NCBI RefSeq assembly: GCF_042680685.1
Contig: NZ_JBHUEA010000004.1
Location: 1 to 64,000 of the forward strand
Reading direction: 5' to 3'
Source: Amnibacterium endophyticum
Lineage (GTDB): Bacteria; Actinomycetota; Actinomycetes; Actinomycetales; Microbacteriaceae
DNA: 64,000 nucleotides
Shown here: in pieces, positions 51,656-60,376 of the stretch
How positions within the stretch are numbered: the first letter of the stretch is position 1
Layout: each line of letters begins with the position of its first letter
Position numbers and translations under genes: made by a program
The notes under the pieces: model-generated
Databases searched by the model: none
Told to the model about the DNA's origin: nothing
The model's input: the letters and a program-made list of their open reading frames with translations, nothing else

Positions 51656-52228
51656 TCAGCCCCGGGCGAGGATCGACACGATCCTGCGTCGTGCCTCGTC
51701 GATCACGGCGACGACCTCGGCGACCTGGTCGCGGCTGCCGGTCTGCGCCGCGAGCGCGGCCGCCTGCCCGAGCTGCGCGACGGCGCGCGCCGTGGAGCCG
51801 GCGCCGGCGACCGCGCCGGCGCCGTCGAAGGGCCCCCGACGGGTCGACGTCCCGGTCGCGGGTCCCGCCGCGGCGCGGTCGCGGGCAGCGTCGGCCGCGG
51901 CCCGGCCGGCGTCGGTGAGGGTCCAGACGCGGCGGCCGTCGAGCTCCTCGGCCGTCGCGAGGCCCTCGTCGGCGAGCAGCTGCAGCACCGGGTAGACGTC
52001 GCCCGCGCCGGGCGCGGAGCCGCCGTCGGCGCGGTCGGCGAGCACCCGGACGACCCGGTAGCCGTTGCTCGGCTGCTCCGCGAGCACGGTCAGCACGTCG
52101 CCGCGGACGTCGCGCTGCGCGTCGCCGACCACCCGCTCGTCGGCGCCCGCCCGGAACCGGTCCAGCACCTCGCGCGCGGTCTGCAGGCCGCGCTCCACCA
52201 CGGAGTTGCCGCTCGTCCCGTCCACCAC
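51656..52228 (-). CDS. PadR-like transcription regulator
   Basis: A 190-aa winged-helix protein. VRGDVLTVLAEQPSNGYRVVRVLADRADGG and PGAGDVYPVLQLLADEGLATAEELDGRRVWTLTDAGRAA (residues 40-110) match PadR-type regulators, with the wing at RRVWTLT. A Gly/Ala-rich linker follows, then a helical C-terminus (residues 145-188) likely for dimerisation. GTG start. It is cotranscribed with the ABC1 kinase and probably autoregulates that pair. Confidence 0.85.
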   Translation of the reverse strand: MVDGTSGNSVVERGLQTAREVLDRFRAGADERVVGDAQRDVRGDVLTVLAEQPSNGYRVVRVLADRADGGSAPGAGDVYPVLQLLADEGLATAEELDGRRVWTLTDAGRAAADAARDRAAAGPATGTSTRRGPFDGAGAVAGAGSTARAVAQLGQAAALAAQTGSRDQVAEVVAVIDEARRRIVSILARG

Positions 52229-52311
52229 GTGCTCCCCGCCTCCGCCCGCTGCTGCCTACGAGCGGGCTCGGACGATACAGGGGCCGCCCGTGCGAAGCCC
52301 CCGGGGGCGTC

Positions 52312-53142
52312 TCACTCGTCGAAGCCGGTGCTCCGGCTCCGCTCCTCCCACGCGTCCGCGTCGGCGCGGAGGTCGTCGAGCGCGGTGCGGAAGGCGTCGG
52401 AGGCGTCGTCGCCGAGCAGCAGCATGAAGGGCGGGTCGCTCGACTCGACCGCCTCGATCAGCACCTCGGCCGCCTTGGCCGGGTCGCCCGGCTGCTGCCC
52501 GTGGCCCGTGCCGGCCTCGATGCGCCGCTTGCCGGCCGTGTCCGCGTAGTCCGCGATCGGCTCCGCGGACTGGGTCAGGGAGCGGCCCGCGAAGTCGGTG
52601 CGGAAGCCGCCCGGCTCGACGGCCATCGCGGTGATCCCGAGCGGCGCGACCTCGCGGCGCAGCGACAGCGTCAGCGCCTCGATGGCGGCCTTCACGGCCG
52701 CGTAGTACCCGGAGCCCGCGGGCGACTGGCGGGCGCCGATCGACGACAGGTTCACGATCGTGCCGGAGCGGCGGGCGCGCATCCCGGGCAGGACGGCCTT
52801 GATCAGGCGGACGCTCCCGAAGAGCTGGGTGTCGAAGAGTCGCTGCACGGCGTCGTCCTCGCCCTCCTCGACGGCGGCGCGGTAGCCGTACCCGGCGTTG
52901 TTCACGAGGACGTCCACCCCGCCGAACCGCTCCTCCGCGGCCGCGACCGCCGCGGCGACCTGCCAGTCGTCGGTGACGTCGAGCGCTGCGGCGAGCGCCG
53001 TCTCCGGGTGCGCGTCGACCAGGTCCTGCACCGAGGAGGCGTCGCGGGCCGTGACGACCGCGCGGTGGCCGCGGGCGAGGACGGCCTCGGCGAAGGCGCG
53101 GCCGAGGCCGGTCGAGCAGCCGGTGATGAACCAGGTGGACAT
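52312..53142 (-). CDS. SDR family oxidoreductase
   Basis: A 276-aa classical short-chain dehydrogenase. The cofactor motif is WFITGCSTGLGRAFAEAVLARG at the N-terminus, VLVNNAGYGYRAAVEE follows, and the catalytic Ser/Tyr/Lys are in NLSSIGARQSPAGSGYYAAVKAA. The TGCSTGLG pattern is common in actinobacterial SDRs of unknown substrate (often annotated as retinol-like or ketoreductase). GAGGAGG lies 4 nt before the ATG. It is a single gene, divergent from the small protein gene at 53291. Confidence 0.9.
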   Translation of the reverse strand: MSTWFITGCSTGLGRAFAEAVLARGHRAVVTARDASSVQDLVDAHPETALAAALDVTDDWQVAAAVAAAEERFGGVDVLVNNAGYGYRAAVEEGEDDAVQRLFDTQLFGSVRLIKAVLPGMRARRSGTIVNLSSIGARQSPAGSGYYAAVKAAIEALTLSLRREVAPLGITAMAVEPGGFRTDFAGRSLTQSAEPIADYADTAGKRRIEAGTGHGQQPGDPAKAAEVLIEAVESSDPPFMLLLGDDASDAFRTALDDLRADADAWEERSRSTGFDE

Positions 53143-53290
53143 GGGGCCTCCTCGTGGGGCGTCGGGCGCCAGCACCGTAGTCGGCGCGGCCGACCGCCGC
53201 CGGTGGACGGGTCGCGCACGAGGGACGTCCGGATCGCGAAACCGGTTGACTTCGGGCAACCGCTCAGCAACCGCCCGTGATCCTCGTTCC

Positions 53291-53581
53291 ATGACGATGA
53301 CCGTGCGGACGCAGGGCGGCGCCGTCTACTCCATCGAGTACCGCGACTTCGACGACACCGGCCGGCGCCTCGGCGTGCTCCGCCACGGCGGTCCCGACGA
53401 CCCGTCGGGCACCAACAAGCCGATGCGCGAGGACACCTGGTACCGCGTGAACGTGCTGTCGCCGCTGCCGCCGGAGATCGGCACGCAGCTGCGCATGATC
53501 CTCGACCCGATGGAGGACGACCCGGACCCGGTGGTGCGGCAGACGACGATGGTGATGAGCGTCGTCGGCATGCTCGACTGA
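53291..53581 (+). CDS. Hypothetical protein (96 aa)
   Basis: A 96-aa protein not assigned to a family. It starts MTMTVRTQGGAVYSIEYRDFDDTG, is rich in Asp, Gly, Pro and Met, and ends QTTMVMSVVGMLD. No signal peptide, membrane segment or motif is seen. ATG at 53291, 148 bp from the divergent SDR gene. It sits 37 bp before the AAA+ gene, which has its own TAGGCT box. Confidence 0.65.
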   Translation: MTMTVRTQGGAVYSIEYRDFDDTGRRLGVLRHGGPDDPSGTNKPMREDTWYRVNVLSPLPPEIGTQLRMILDPMEDDPDPVVRQTTMVMSVVGMLD

Positions 53582-53618
53582 GGTCCGGCACGCGGCCGCG
53601 CGCGCCTAGGCTCCAGCC

Positions 53619-54632
53619 ATGGCCGCACGCAACCCGCTGCACGAGCTGCGCGACCAGGTCGGCAGGCGCATCGGCGAGCAGCTGCAGCGGCCGGGCCTCG
53701 AGGGCGCCGAGCGCCTGGTCGGCGACCTGCTCGCGGCGCGGCCGGGGCCCGCGCGGCCGCTGCCGGAGATCCAGGCGGACCTCGACGCCCTGGTCGGCCT
53801 CGAGACGGTGAAGGCGCAGGTCCGCGCCCTCGTCGCGTTCCTGCAGGTGCAGGCGCGGCGCCAGCAGCACGGGCTGCCGGAGGTGGCGACGAGCCAGCAC
53901 CTCGTCTTCCTCGGCAACCCGGGCACCGGCAAGACGACCGTCGCCCGCCTGCTGGCCGAGATGTACCGGGCGGTCGGGCTGCTGCAGCGGGGGCACCTGG
54001 TCGAGGTCGACCGGGCGGGCCTCGTCGGGCAGTACGTCGGCCAGACCGCCATCAAGACCGACCGCGTGATCCGGCGCGCGCTCGGCGGGGTGCTCTTCAT
54101 CGACGAGGCCTACGCGCTGGCGCCGGAGGGCCCGATGCGGCAGGACTTCGGGCCCGAGGCGATCGAGGTGCTGCTGAAGCGGATGGAGGACCACCGCCAC
54201 CGCCTCGTCGTGATCGTCGCCGGGTACCCGCGGCTGATGGAGGCGTTCCTCGCCTCGAACCCGGGCCTCAGGTCGCGCTTCGCGCGCGAGATCCGCTTCC
54301 CCGACTACTCCGCGGACGAGCTGGAGTCGATCTTCGTCACGACCGCGGAGCAGCACGAGTACACGCTGCGCCCGGGCGCCGACCGCACGCTGCGCCGCAT
54401 CCTCGCGAACGCGCGGCGGGGCGAGGACGCCGGCAACGCGCGCTTCGTCCGGACCCTGTTCGAGCAGACGGTGAACCAGCAGGCCGTGCGGCTGACGGGG
54501 GAGGGCGACCCCGCGGCGCTCGACCGCCCCGCCGTCACGAGCCTGACCGCCGAGGACCTGACGGAGGCCGCCCGCCTGCTCGGCGAGGACGCCGGCTCGG
54601 ACACGCCGCCCCGACGCCGCTGGTGGGGCTGA
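53619..54632 (+). CDS. AAA+ ATPase, CbxX/EccA type
   Basis: A 337-aa AAA+ protein of the CbxX/CfqX-SpoVK-EccA group. The N-terminal 60 residues are helical; LDALVGLETVKAQVRALVAF leads to Walker A FLGNPGTGKTTVARLLA near residue 108, Walker B GGVLFIDEAYAL and arginine finger region LRSRFAREIRFPDYS. No type VII secretion genes are near, so the partner is unknown; Rubisco-activase-like or chaperone-like remodelling is possible. A TAGGCT box (53607-53612) is 6 nt before the ATG. Confidence 0.88.
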   Translation: MAARNPLHELRDQVGRRIGEQLQRPGLEGAERLVGDLLAARPGPARPLPEIQADLDALVGLETVKAQVRALVAFLQVQARRQQHGLPEVATSQHLVFLGNPGTGKTTVARLLAEMYRAVGLLQRGHLVEVDRAGLVGQYVGQTAIKTDRVIRRALGGVLFIDEAYALAPEGPMRQDFGPEAIEVLLKRMEDHRHRLVVIVAGYPRLMEAFLASNPGLRSRFAREIRFPDYSADELESIFVTTAEQHEYTLRPGADRTLRRILANARRGEDAGNARFVRTLFEQTVNQQAVRLTGEGDPAALDRPAVTSLTAEDLTEAARLLGEDAGSDTPPRRRWWG

Positions 54633-54644
54633 CGCGCGTCAGCC
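54627..54644. terminator. 18-bp perfect palindrome holding two stop codons
   Basis: GGCTGACGCGCGTCAGCC is a perfect palindrome across the 6-bp gap between the convergent AAA+ and permease genes. It includes the TGA of one (54630-54632) and the complement of the other's stop (54639-54641). Confidence 0.5.
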
Positions 54645-55487
54645 GGTGACGTCCTTGCGCTGGAAGCGCCAGGCGGCGAGCGTCCCGGCGACCAGGACCC
54701 AGAGCAGGCCGTTGATCAGCGCGTCGGCGACCGTGGCGAGCGAGATCGGCTGCAGCAGGAACTGCTGGTACGCGAACGCGTAGTGGGTCGGCAGCCACAG
54801 CCGGAAGTCCATGAGGGCCTCGACCTGGTCGAGGGTGCGGGTCACGATCGCGACGACCACCACGCCGCCCGCGGCCGCGAGCGGCGAGTCGGTCAGCACC
54901 GTGAGCAGCAGCCCGAGCGAGGCGGCCCACAGCAGCCCGAACGGGGTCACGGCGGTGGCGAGGGCGAGCCGCAGCACGGTCTCCGGCAGGTCGAGCCGGG
55001 GACCGTTCGGCACCTGCATGCCGCCCGGGCCGTAGGACAGCACGCCGACGAGCAGCGCGACCGCCGCCATCCCGACCAGGCCGCCGACGAGGATGACGGC
55101 GGCGGCCGCGGCCTTGACGCCGAGCAGGCGCAGCCGCGGCACGGGGATCGCGAGCAGGTACTTCAGCGTCGAGCGCGACGCCTCCCCGGCGATCAGGTCG
55201 CCGAACAGGACCGCGGTGACGATCGTGACGAGGTAGCCGCCGGACACGAGCAGCACGAAGGCGGCGAAGCCGCCGCCCGACGACTGCGCGAGGGCGCCGA
55301 GGTCGGTGCCGGTGTCGGAAGGCTGGGCGCCGCCCAGCAGGAAGGCGACCCGCACGATGACGGGCAGCAGCACGAGCACGCCGACCGCGGCCAGCACCCG
55401 CCACTGGCTCAGCTGGCGCAGCAGCTCGACCCGCAGCGGCAGCGTCGTGCGGTGCCTCGGGGCGGGAGGCGGGGCGATGGCGGTCAT
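54639..55487 (-). CDS. ABC transporter permease (ABC-2 type)
   Basis: A 282-aa membrane protein with six predicted helices (e.g. VLAAVGVLVLLPVIVRVAFLLGG, GGYLVTIVTAVLFGDLI, AAAAVILVGGLVGMAAVALLVG). The cytoplasmic loop GDLIAGEASRSTLKYLLAIPVPRLRLLGVK is the ABC-2 coupling motif. The ATG overlaps the fused hydrolase-ATPase stop by four bases (ATGA), so the two make one exporter. The transported substrate is unknown. Confidence 0.88.
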   Translation of the reverse strand: MTAIAPPPAPRHRTTLPLRVELLRQLSQWRVLAAVGVLVLLPVIVRVAFLLGGAQPSDTGTDLGALAQSSGGGFAAFVLLVSGGYLVTIVTAVLFGDLIAGEASRSTLKYLLAIPVPRLRLLGVKAAAAAVILVGGLVGMAAVALLVGVLSYGPGGMQVPNGPRLDLPETVLRLALATAVTPFGLLWAASLGLLLTVLTDSPLAAAGGVVVVAIVTRTLDQVEALMDFRLWLPTHYAFAYQQFLLQPISLATVADALINGLLWVLVAGTLAAWRFQRKDVTG

Positions 55488-58189
55488 GCGGGCTCCGGCT
55501 CGGCGATCAGGTCGAGGAAGGCGTCCTCCAGGCGGCGCTCGCGGCGCAGCCCGGTCAGGGCGACGCCGGCGCCGACGAGCAAGGCCACGACCTCGGCGGT
55601 GCCGAGCGCGCCGCCCTCGACGCGGACCGTGCCGCCGCCCCCGTCCACCGCCCGGGCGCCGGCGCCGGTCAGGGCCGCGACCGCGGCGTCCACGTCGCCG
55701 ACCTCCACCACCACCTGCTCGGCCCCGCCCGCGATCTCCTCCACCGGCCCGGCCGCGATGACGCGACCGTGCGACATGACGACGACGTGGCTGCAGGTCT
55801 GCTCGACCTCGCCGAGCAGGTGGGAGGAGACGACGACCGTGCGCCCGCCCTCCGCGTAGCGCCGCAGCACGTCCCGCAGCGCCACGATCTGCGTGGGGTC
55901 GAGACCGTTCGTCGGCTCGTCGAGCACGAGCAGGTCCGGCATGCCGAGCATCGCCTGCGCGATCGCGAGCCGCTGCCGCATGCCCTGGCTGTACCCGCCG
56001 ACCCGCCGGCGGATCGCGCCGCCGAGGTCCGCGACCGCGAGCGCCTCGCCGAGCCGCGCCTCGCGGGCGGGGCGACCGGTCGCGGCCCAGTGCAGCCGGA
56101 GGTTGCGCCGCCCGGACAGGTGCGGCAGGAAGCCCGGCCCCTCGACGAACGCGCCGACGCGGCGCAGCACGGGGGAGCCGGGCACGACGGGCACGCCGAA
56201 CGCCTCGATGCTGCCCGCGTCCGGGCGGGTGAGGCCGAGGACCATCCGCATGGTCGTCGTCTTGCCGGCGCCGTTCTCGCCGAGCAGCCCGACCACCTGC
56301 CCGCGCTCGACGGTGAACGCGGCGTCGTCGACCGCGGTGAAGCCGGAGCGGAACCGCTTGGTGAGCCCGCGCACCAGAAGCGGCGGGGCGTCGTCGACCT
56401 GACCGCGGGCCTCGGCCCGCCGCGCGGCGGCGGTGCGGACGCGACCGCCGATCAGCGCCGCCGCCAGCAGGGCGGCGATGAGCAGCGCGAGCAGCGCGAT
56501 CCGGTCGAGCTGCCCCCTGGTCGGCCGGAAGACGGTACCGGCGCTCGGGGCCGACCCGAGCCGCGGCAGCGCGACGGCGTCCGCCGAGAGCCGGTAGGTC
56601 GCGGGCTCGGTCGAGCCGAGGAACTGGCTGTCGGTCGTGCGCAGCGTCAGCTCGACGCGGTCGCCGGGGGCGAAGCGCCACACGGTGCCGGGCAGCCAGA
56701 CCCGGATGCGGGCGCCGCCGGGCGGCAGCCGCACGTGCACCGGGGCGACGCCGCCCGGCAGCGGCCGCCGCTGCGAGCCGGTGACCGCCGTCAGCTGCGC
56801 GAAGAGCACGACGTCCTGCGGCTGCGCGGATGTCGTCGTGATGTCCACGCTCGCCTGCGCCGCCCCCGTCAGCACCACGGAGGAGGTCAGCGGCTCGGAG
56901 ACGAAGCGGGCCGCCTGGTTCGGCGGGTTCGTCCGGCTCAGCAGCCCGGAGGCGGTGCGTCCGAGGTCGGTCGCGGCGCCGATGCCGGGCAGCGAGGTCA
57001 CGGAGGCCGGCTGGCCGCCGGGCGGGTTCACGACGGTCCGCTCGCCGCCGTCGAGGGGCAGGACCTCCGCGTCGCGCGCGTCGAGCCCCGGGTAGCGACC
57101 GGTGCTGTGCTGCTCCTCGAACGAGGTCGCCCCCGCGGGCACGGTGTAGGTGAAGCGGGTCGAGACCGGCTCCTGCGGATGACGCAGACGGGCGTCGAGG
57201 AAGTCGTCGACGGCCTGCTCGGTGCCGGCCGTCCCGCCCCCGTCGTGCCCGCCCGCGAACCACTGCACCTGCACGGGCGCACCGGCGCGCCGGATCGCCC
57301 CGGCGTTCAGGTCCGCCTGCCGCAGGGTGAAGAGCGAGTCGTTCAGGCCCTGCAGCAGCAGGGTGGGCGCCGTCATCCCGCCGAGCACGGACTCCGGGGA
57401 GGAGCGCTCGAGCAGCGCCTGGTCCGCGGCCGTGAACGGCCCGCCGGTGACGAGTGTCCGGTACAGCGCGCAGACCTGCGGCGTGAAGCGGGCGCAGGGG
57501 CCGGCGGCGTCGTCGGCGGCCGCCGTGCCGAAGAGGCGCGCCAGCCACGCCGCCTTGACGGTCCGTTCCGGCTCGACGCCGCGCGCCCAGCCGGACGTCC
57601 AGGGCACGAGCGCCTGCCCGAGGTCGTACCAGGTGATGCCCGCGACCACGGCGTCGACCCGGGGATCGGTGGCGCCCGCCATCAGCGCGAGCGCGCCGCC
57701 GTAGGACGCGCCGACGACGGCGACGACCGGGTCCCCGTCGCGGTGGAGCACGTCGCGGCGCGCGTCGAGCACGTCGATCAGCGCCCGGGCGTCGGGCACC
57801 TCGCCGTCGAGCGAGTCGAGCCCGATCCTGCCGCCGGAGGCGCCGAAGCCCCGGGCGGAGTACGTGAGGACCGCGTAGCCCTCGCGCTGCAGCCGTCGGG
57901 CCTCGCCGGCGAGGTCGCCCTTGTCCTGCCCGAAGGCGTGGGCGAGCAGCACGGCTGGCGCGGGCCGCGTCGCCGGCAGGTACAGGGAGGTGTCGAGCCG
58001 GATCCGCTGCGTCGAGGTCGGCGACTCCGGCACGGACACGAACCGGGCGACGGGCGCGGCGAGCGCCGGCCGGGCGGGGCCGGTCAGCCGCGGCACGACG
58101 ACCGCCGCCGCGACGCCGATCGCGGCGACGACCAGGGCCGCGACCACGACGGCGAGCGCACGGCGCCGACCGCTCCAGGACCCGACCAC
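55484..58189 (-). CDS. Fused exported alpha/beta hydrolase and ABC transporter ATPase
   Basis: A 901-aa two-part protein. An N-terminal membrane anchor (residues about 10-36) leads to a CocE/X-Pro-dipeptidyl-peptidase-like alpha/beta hydrolase, about residues 50-340. Its nucleophile Ser is in VVGASYGGALALMAG, Asp probably in LLQGLNDSLF and His in WFAGGHDGGG. A jelly-roll-like beta domain comes next (about 345-575). A second membrane helix is near residue 590 (IALLALLIAALLAAALIGG). The ABC ATPase is the last 280 residues: Walker A LLGENGAGKTTTMRMVLG, signature GGYSQGMRQRLAIAQ, Walker B DLLVLDEPTNGLDP. Topology puts the hydrolase outside and the ATPase inside. GTG start at 58189. Confidence 0.9.
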   Translation of the reverse strand: MVGSWSGRRRALAVVVAALVVAAIGVAAAVVVPRLTGPARPALAAPVARFVSVPESPTSTQRIRLDTSLYLPATRPAPAVLLAHAFGQDKGDLAGEARRLQREGYAVLTYSARGFGASGGRIGLDSLDGEVPDARALIDVLDARRDVLHRDGDPVVAVVGASYGGALALMAGATDPRVDAVVAGITWYDLGQALVPWTSGWARGVEPERTVKAAWLARLFGTAAADDAAGPCARFTPQVCALYRTLVTGGPFTAADQALLERSSPESVLGGMTAPTLLLQGLNDSLFTLRQADLNAGAIRRAGAPVQVQWFAGGHDGGGTAGTEQAVDDFLDARLRHPQEPVSTRFTYTVPAGATSFEEQHSTGRYPGLDARDAEVLPLDGGERTVVNPPGGQPASVTSLPGIGAATDLGRTASGLLSRTNPPNQAARFVSEPLTSSVVLTGAAQASVDITTTSAQPQDVVLFAQLTAVTGSQRRPLPGGVAPVHVRLPPGGARIRVWLPGTVWRFAPGDRVELTLRTTDSQFLGSTEPATYRLSADAVALPRLGSAPSAGTVFRPTRGQLDRIALLALLIAALLAAALIGGRVRTAAARRAEARGQVDDAPPLLVRGLTKRFRSGFTAVDDAAFTVERGQVVGLLGENGAGKTTTMRMVLGLTRPDAGSIEAFGVPVVPGSPVLRRVGAFVEGPGFLPHLSGRRNLRLHWAATGRPAREARLGEALAVADLGGAIRRRVGGYSQGMRQRLAIAQAMLGMPDLLVLDEPTNGLDPTQIVALRDVLRRYAEGGRTVVVSSHLLGEVEQTCSHVVVMSHGRVIAAGPVEEIAGGAEQVVVEVGDVDAAVAALTGAGARAVDGGGGTVRVEGGALGTAEVVALLVGAGVALTGLRRERRLEDAFLDLIAEPEPA

Positions 58190-58249
58190 CCCCGAATCCT
58201 GCGGGACCCGCGGGGCGAAGGTGCGCGCGGACGCCGAATCGGGACGGGG

Positions 58250-59116
58250 CTACTCGCAGGCGACCCCGTCGCCGTCCCGGTCGAGCCGCGGCGTCTCGTA
58301 CCCGGGCTGGCCGCGGTACAGGGGCGCCCTGCCCGCCGCCCGGACGGCGTCGCAGTTCCGGTAGTAGGCGCTGGACGCGCCGCCGCCCGCGGGCTTCGGC
58401 GTCGTCGTCCGCGTCTTCCTGCGCTCGACGAGGGCGCTGATCGCCGGCTTGCCCGGCTTCGCGACCGCGAGGGAGTCGCAGCCGTCGAGGCCGGCGGCGA
58501 GCGCCTTCCGCTCGACGCGGTCGACCGACAGGTGCCAGCGGGACTTCACGGCGATCCACTGCTTCACGTAGGCGCAGGCGTAGGAGGAGGCCGGCGGCAT
58601 CCACCCCGCCGGGTCGCGGTCGCCCTTCGAGCGGTTGCTCGAGCGCGTCACCGCGATCAGGGAGGGCCCGTAGCCGAGGTCGTTGCCGAACGCCTCCCGG
58701 CGCGTCGCGCTCCACTTCCAGGCGCCGGAGCGCCACGCCTCGGCGAGCGGCACCAGGTGGTCGACGTCGAGCCGCGTCGCCTTCGTGACCACGCGGTTGT
58801 CGTATCGGCTGATCCACCTCCCGCCCTTGACGGTGCCGTACCGGTTCACCGACGCCGTGACGCGGCTCTCGGCCTTCAGCACCTCGGCGCGCGTGTCGAG
58901 CCGGTCGCGGTCGGCGTCGTTCCACACGTGGAACGCGCGGCGCTGATAGCTCGCCGCGTGCGAGTCGGAGCGGACCGTCAGTCGGTCGAGGAGGACCCGG
59001 GCGTCGGCGCGGCCGGCCGGGACGGCGGCGGGCGCGGCGTCCGCGGCGAGCCCGCCGCCGACGACGAGACCGGCGGTGATCAGGGCCGTGGTGAGAAGGG
59101 CGGGGCGGCGTCGCAT
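58250..59116 (-). CDS. Secreted HNH-type nuclease with Excalibur domain
   Basis: A 288-aa exported protein. The signal peptide spans residues 1-28 (ending ADA|AP). The DUF1524/GmrSD C-terminal-like HNH region is TRLDVDHLVPLAEAWRSGAW (Asp-His-x-Val-Pro-Leu core), then NLIAVTRSSNRSKGDRDP-like segment (SLIAVTRSSNRSKGDRDP). The last 40 residues form a Ca2+-binding Excalibur domain (YYRNCDAVRAAGRAPLYRGQPGY, DRDGDGVACE). Such proteins are thought to be secreted nucleases. It probably acts outside the cell on DNA; the target is unknown. Confidence 0.88.
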   Translation of the reverse strand: MRRRPALLTTALITAGLVVGGGLAADAAPAAVPAGRADARVLLDRLTVRSDSHAASYQRRAFHVWNDADRDRLDTRAEVLKAESRVTASVNRYGTVKGGRWISRYDNRVVTKATRLDVDHLVPLAEAWRSGAWKWSATRREAFGNDLGYGPSLIAVTRSSNRSKGDRDPAGWMPPASSYACAYVKQWIAVKSRWHLSVDRVERKALAAGLDGCDSLAVAKPGKPAISALVERRKTRTTTPKPAGGGASSAYYRNCDAVRAAGRAPLYRGQPGYETPRLDRDGDGVACE

Positions 59117-59245
59117 CGTGCTCCAGTGCTCGGTGGTCCGCGCACGCTAGGGGCGCACCCGCGCGCAGCCGGGTTCCCGCGCCGGGCCCGGCCCGCCCGC
59201 TGCGCGCAGCACCCCCGGTTCCCCGGGCTACGGTGGATCGGGACC

Positions 59246-59857
59246 ATGAAGCGACCTCCCGATGCACGCCTGTCCGCGGCGCGGTACGCGCTCGAGCAGG
59301 CCGACCCGGACGCCCGTACCGGGGAGCAGGACGACGACGCGCCGGTCGACGCCGGTCAGGCGACGCTCGACGAGCGCGCCATGGCGGTGGAGGTCGCGAT
59401 CCAGCAGGCGATGCGCCGAGGCGACTTCGACCGGCTGCCGGGCGCGGGGAAGCCGCTGCCCGGCATCGGCGGCCGGCAGGACCCGGACTGGTGGATCCGC
59501 CGCAAGATCGAGCGGGAGCGCCTGAGCGGCCTCGGCCCGCCGGCGCTGACCCTGCGGACCGAGGACGCGGCGCTCGAGGAGCGGCTGGACGCCCTCCACG
59601 TGGAGTCCGCCGTGCGCGAGGCGCTCGAGGACTTCAACGCCCGGGTGCGCGAGGCGCGCCGCCAGCTGCTCGGCGGCCCGCCGGTCGTCACGCGCCCGAG
59701 GGACGTCGAGGCGGAGGTCGCCGCCTGGCGGCAGCGGGCCGAGCAGCGCCGCGCCGAGCGCGAGCGGGCTCGCGATCAGGAGCGCCGGCGCGAGGCCGAG
59801 CTGCTCGCCGCGATGACCTGGCGCGAGCGCCGCCGCCACCGCCGCGGCGCCCGCTGA
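59246..59857 (+). CDS. DUF1992 (DnaJ-homologue subfamily C28-like) protein
   Basis: A 203-aa protein. The middle region AVEVAIQQAMRRGDFDRLPGAGKPLPGIGGRQDPDWWIRRKIERE (about residues 45-90) is the DUF1992 signature. The C-terminal third is Arg/Glu-rich and probably a long helix (AEQRRAERERARDQERRREAELLAA). Its function is unknown in bacteria; the human homologue is mitochondrial. A TACGGT box lies 11 nt before the ATG. Confidence 0.87.
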   Translation: MKRPPDARLSAARYALEQADPDARTGEQDDDAPVDAGQATLDERAMAVEVAIQQAMRRGDFDRLPGAGKPLPGIGGRQDPDWWIRRKIERERLSGLGPPALTLRTEDAALEERLDALHVESAVREALEDFNARVREARRQLLGGPPVVTRPRDVEAEVAAWRQRAEQRRAERERARDQERRREAELLAAMTWRERRRHRRGAR

Positions 59858-59929
59858 CCGCCTCCGCGTTGCGCTGACGCGGGCCCTCGCGCCACGATGC
59901 GGGGCAGCACCGGCGAGCGGAGGTCACGG

Positions 59930-60361
59930 ATGAGCGACGGCGGGTTCTCGGAGCAGGAGCGCGCGGCGATGCGCCAGCGCGCGGAGGAGCTGCGCTCGGC
60001 GACGGGCGTGAAGGGTGCCGCGAAGCGGGCCCGCGAGTACGACGCGTGCCTCGCCGCGATCGACGCGCTGGGCGGCGCGGACCGCGCGGTCGCCGAGCGG
60101 CTGCACGTGATCGTGTCGGAGGAGGCGCCGCAGCTGGCGCCGAAGACCTGGTACGGCTTCCCCTCCTACGCGAGGGAGGACAAGGTCGTCGTCTTCTTCC
60201 AGCCGGCGTCGAAGTTCGGCACCCGCTACGGCACCGTCGGCTTCAGCGAGGACGCGGCGCTCGACGACGGCGAGATGTGGCCGACGTCCTTCGCGGTGCT
60301 CGAGGTGACCGCCGCCGCGGACCAGCGGCTGCGCGACCTGGTCCGGCGCGCCGCGGGCTGA
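59930..60361 (+). CDS. DUF1801-like protein
   Basis: A 143-aa cytoplasmic protein. The sequence ETWYGFPSYAREDKVVVFFQPASKFGTRYGTVGF-like stretch (KTWYGFPSYAREDKVVVFFQ, residues 70-90) and GEMWPTSFAVLEVT match the DUF1801/YdhG-like fold seen in actinobacteria. Possibly an iron- or ligand-binding chaperone; not certain. The ATG at 59930 has GGAGG 7 nt upstream; the longer start is unlikely. A hairpin containing its stop follows. Confidence 0.8.
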   Translation: MSDGGFSEQERAAMRQRAEELRSATGVKGAAKRAREYDACLAAIDALGGADRAVAERLHVIVSEEAPQLAPKTWYGFPSYAREDKVVVFFQPASKFGTRYGTVGFSEDAALDDGEMWPTSFAVLEVTAAADQRLRDLVRRAAG

Positions 60362-60376
60362 CCGCTCAGCCCGCGG
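60351..60376. terminator. Tetraloop hairpin across two stop codons
   Basis: CCGCGGGCTGA (60351-60361), loop CCGC, TCAGCCCGCGG (60366-60376): a perfect 11-bp stem. The arms contain the stop codons of the convergent DUF1801 and CorC-like genes, leaving a 4-bp gap between the genes. Confidence 0.8.

Noticed and set aside
53619..54632. Part of a type VII (ESX) secretion locus
   Set aside because: The AAA+ protein resembles EccA, but no EccB-E, WXG100 or PE/PPE-like genes lie nearby.
54639..59267. A very long minus-strand open frame (1542 codons) and an overlapping plus-strand frame (55769-59857)
   Set aside because: Both are shadow frames caused by very high GC. Only their ends are real genes (permease at 54639-55487; DUF1992 at 59246-59857); the rest is low-complexity Arg/Ala/Gly text opposite well-supported genes.
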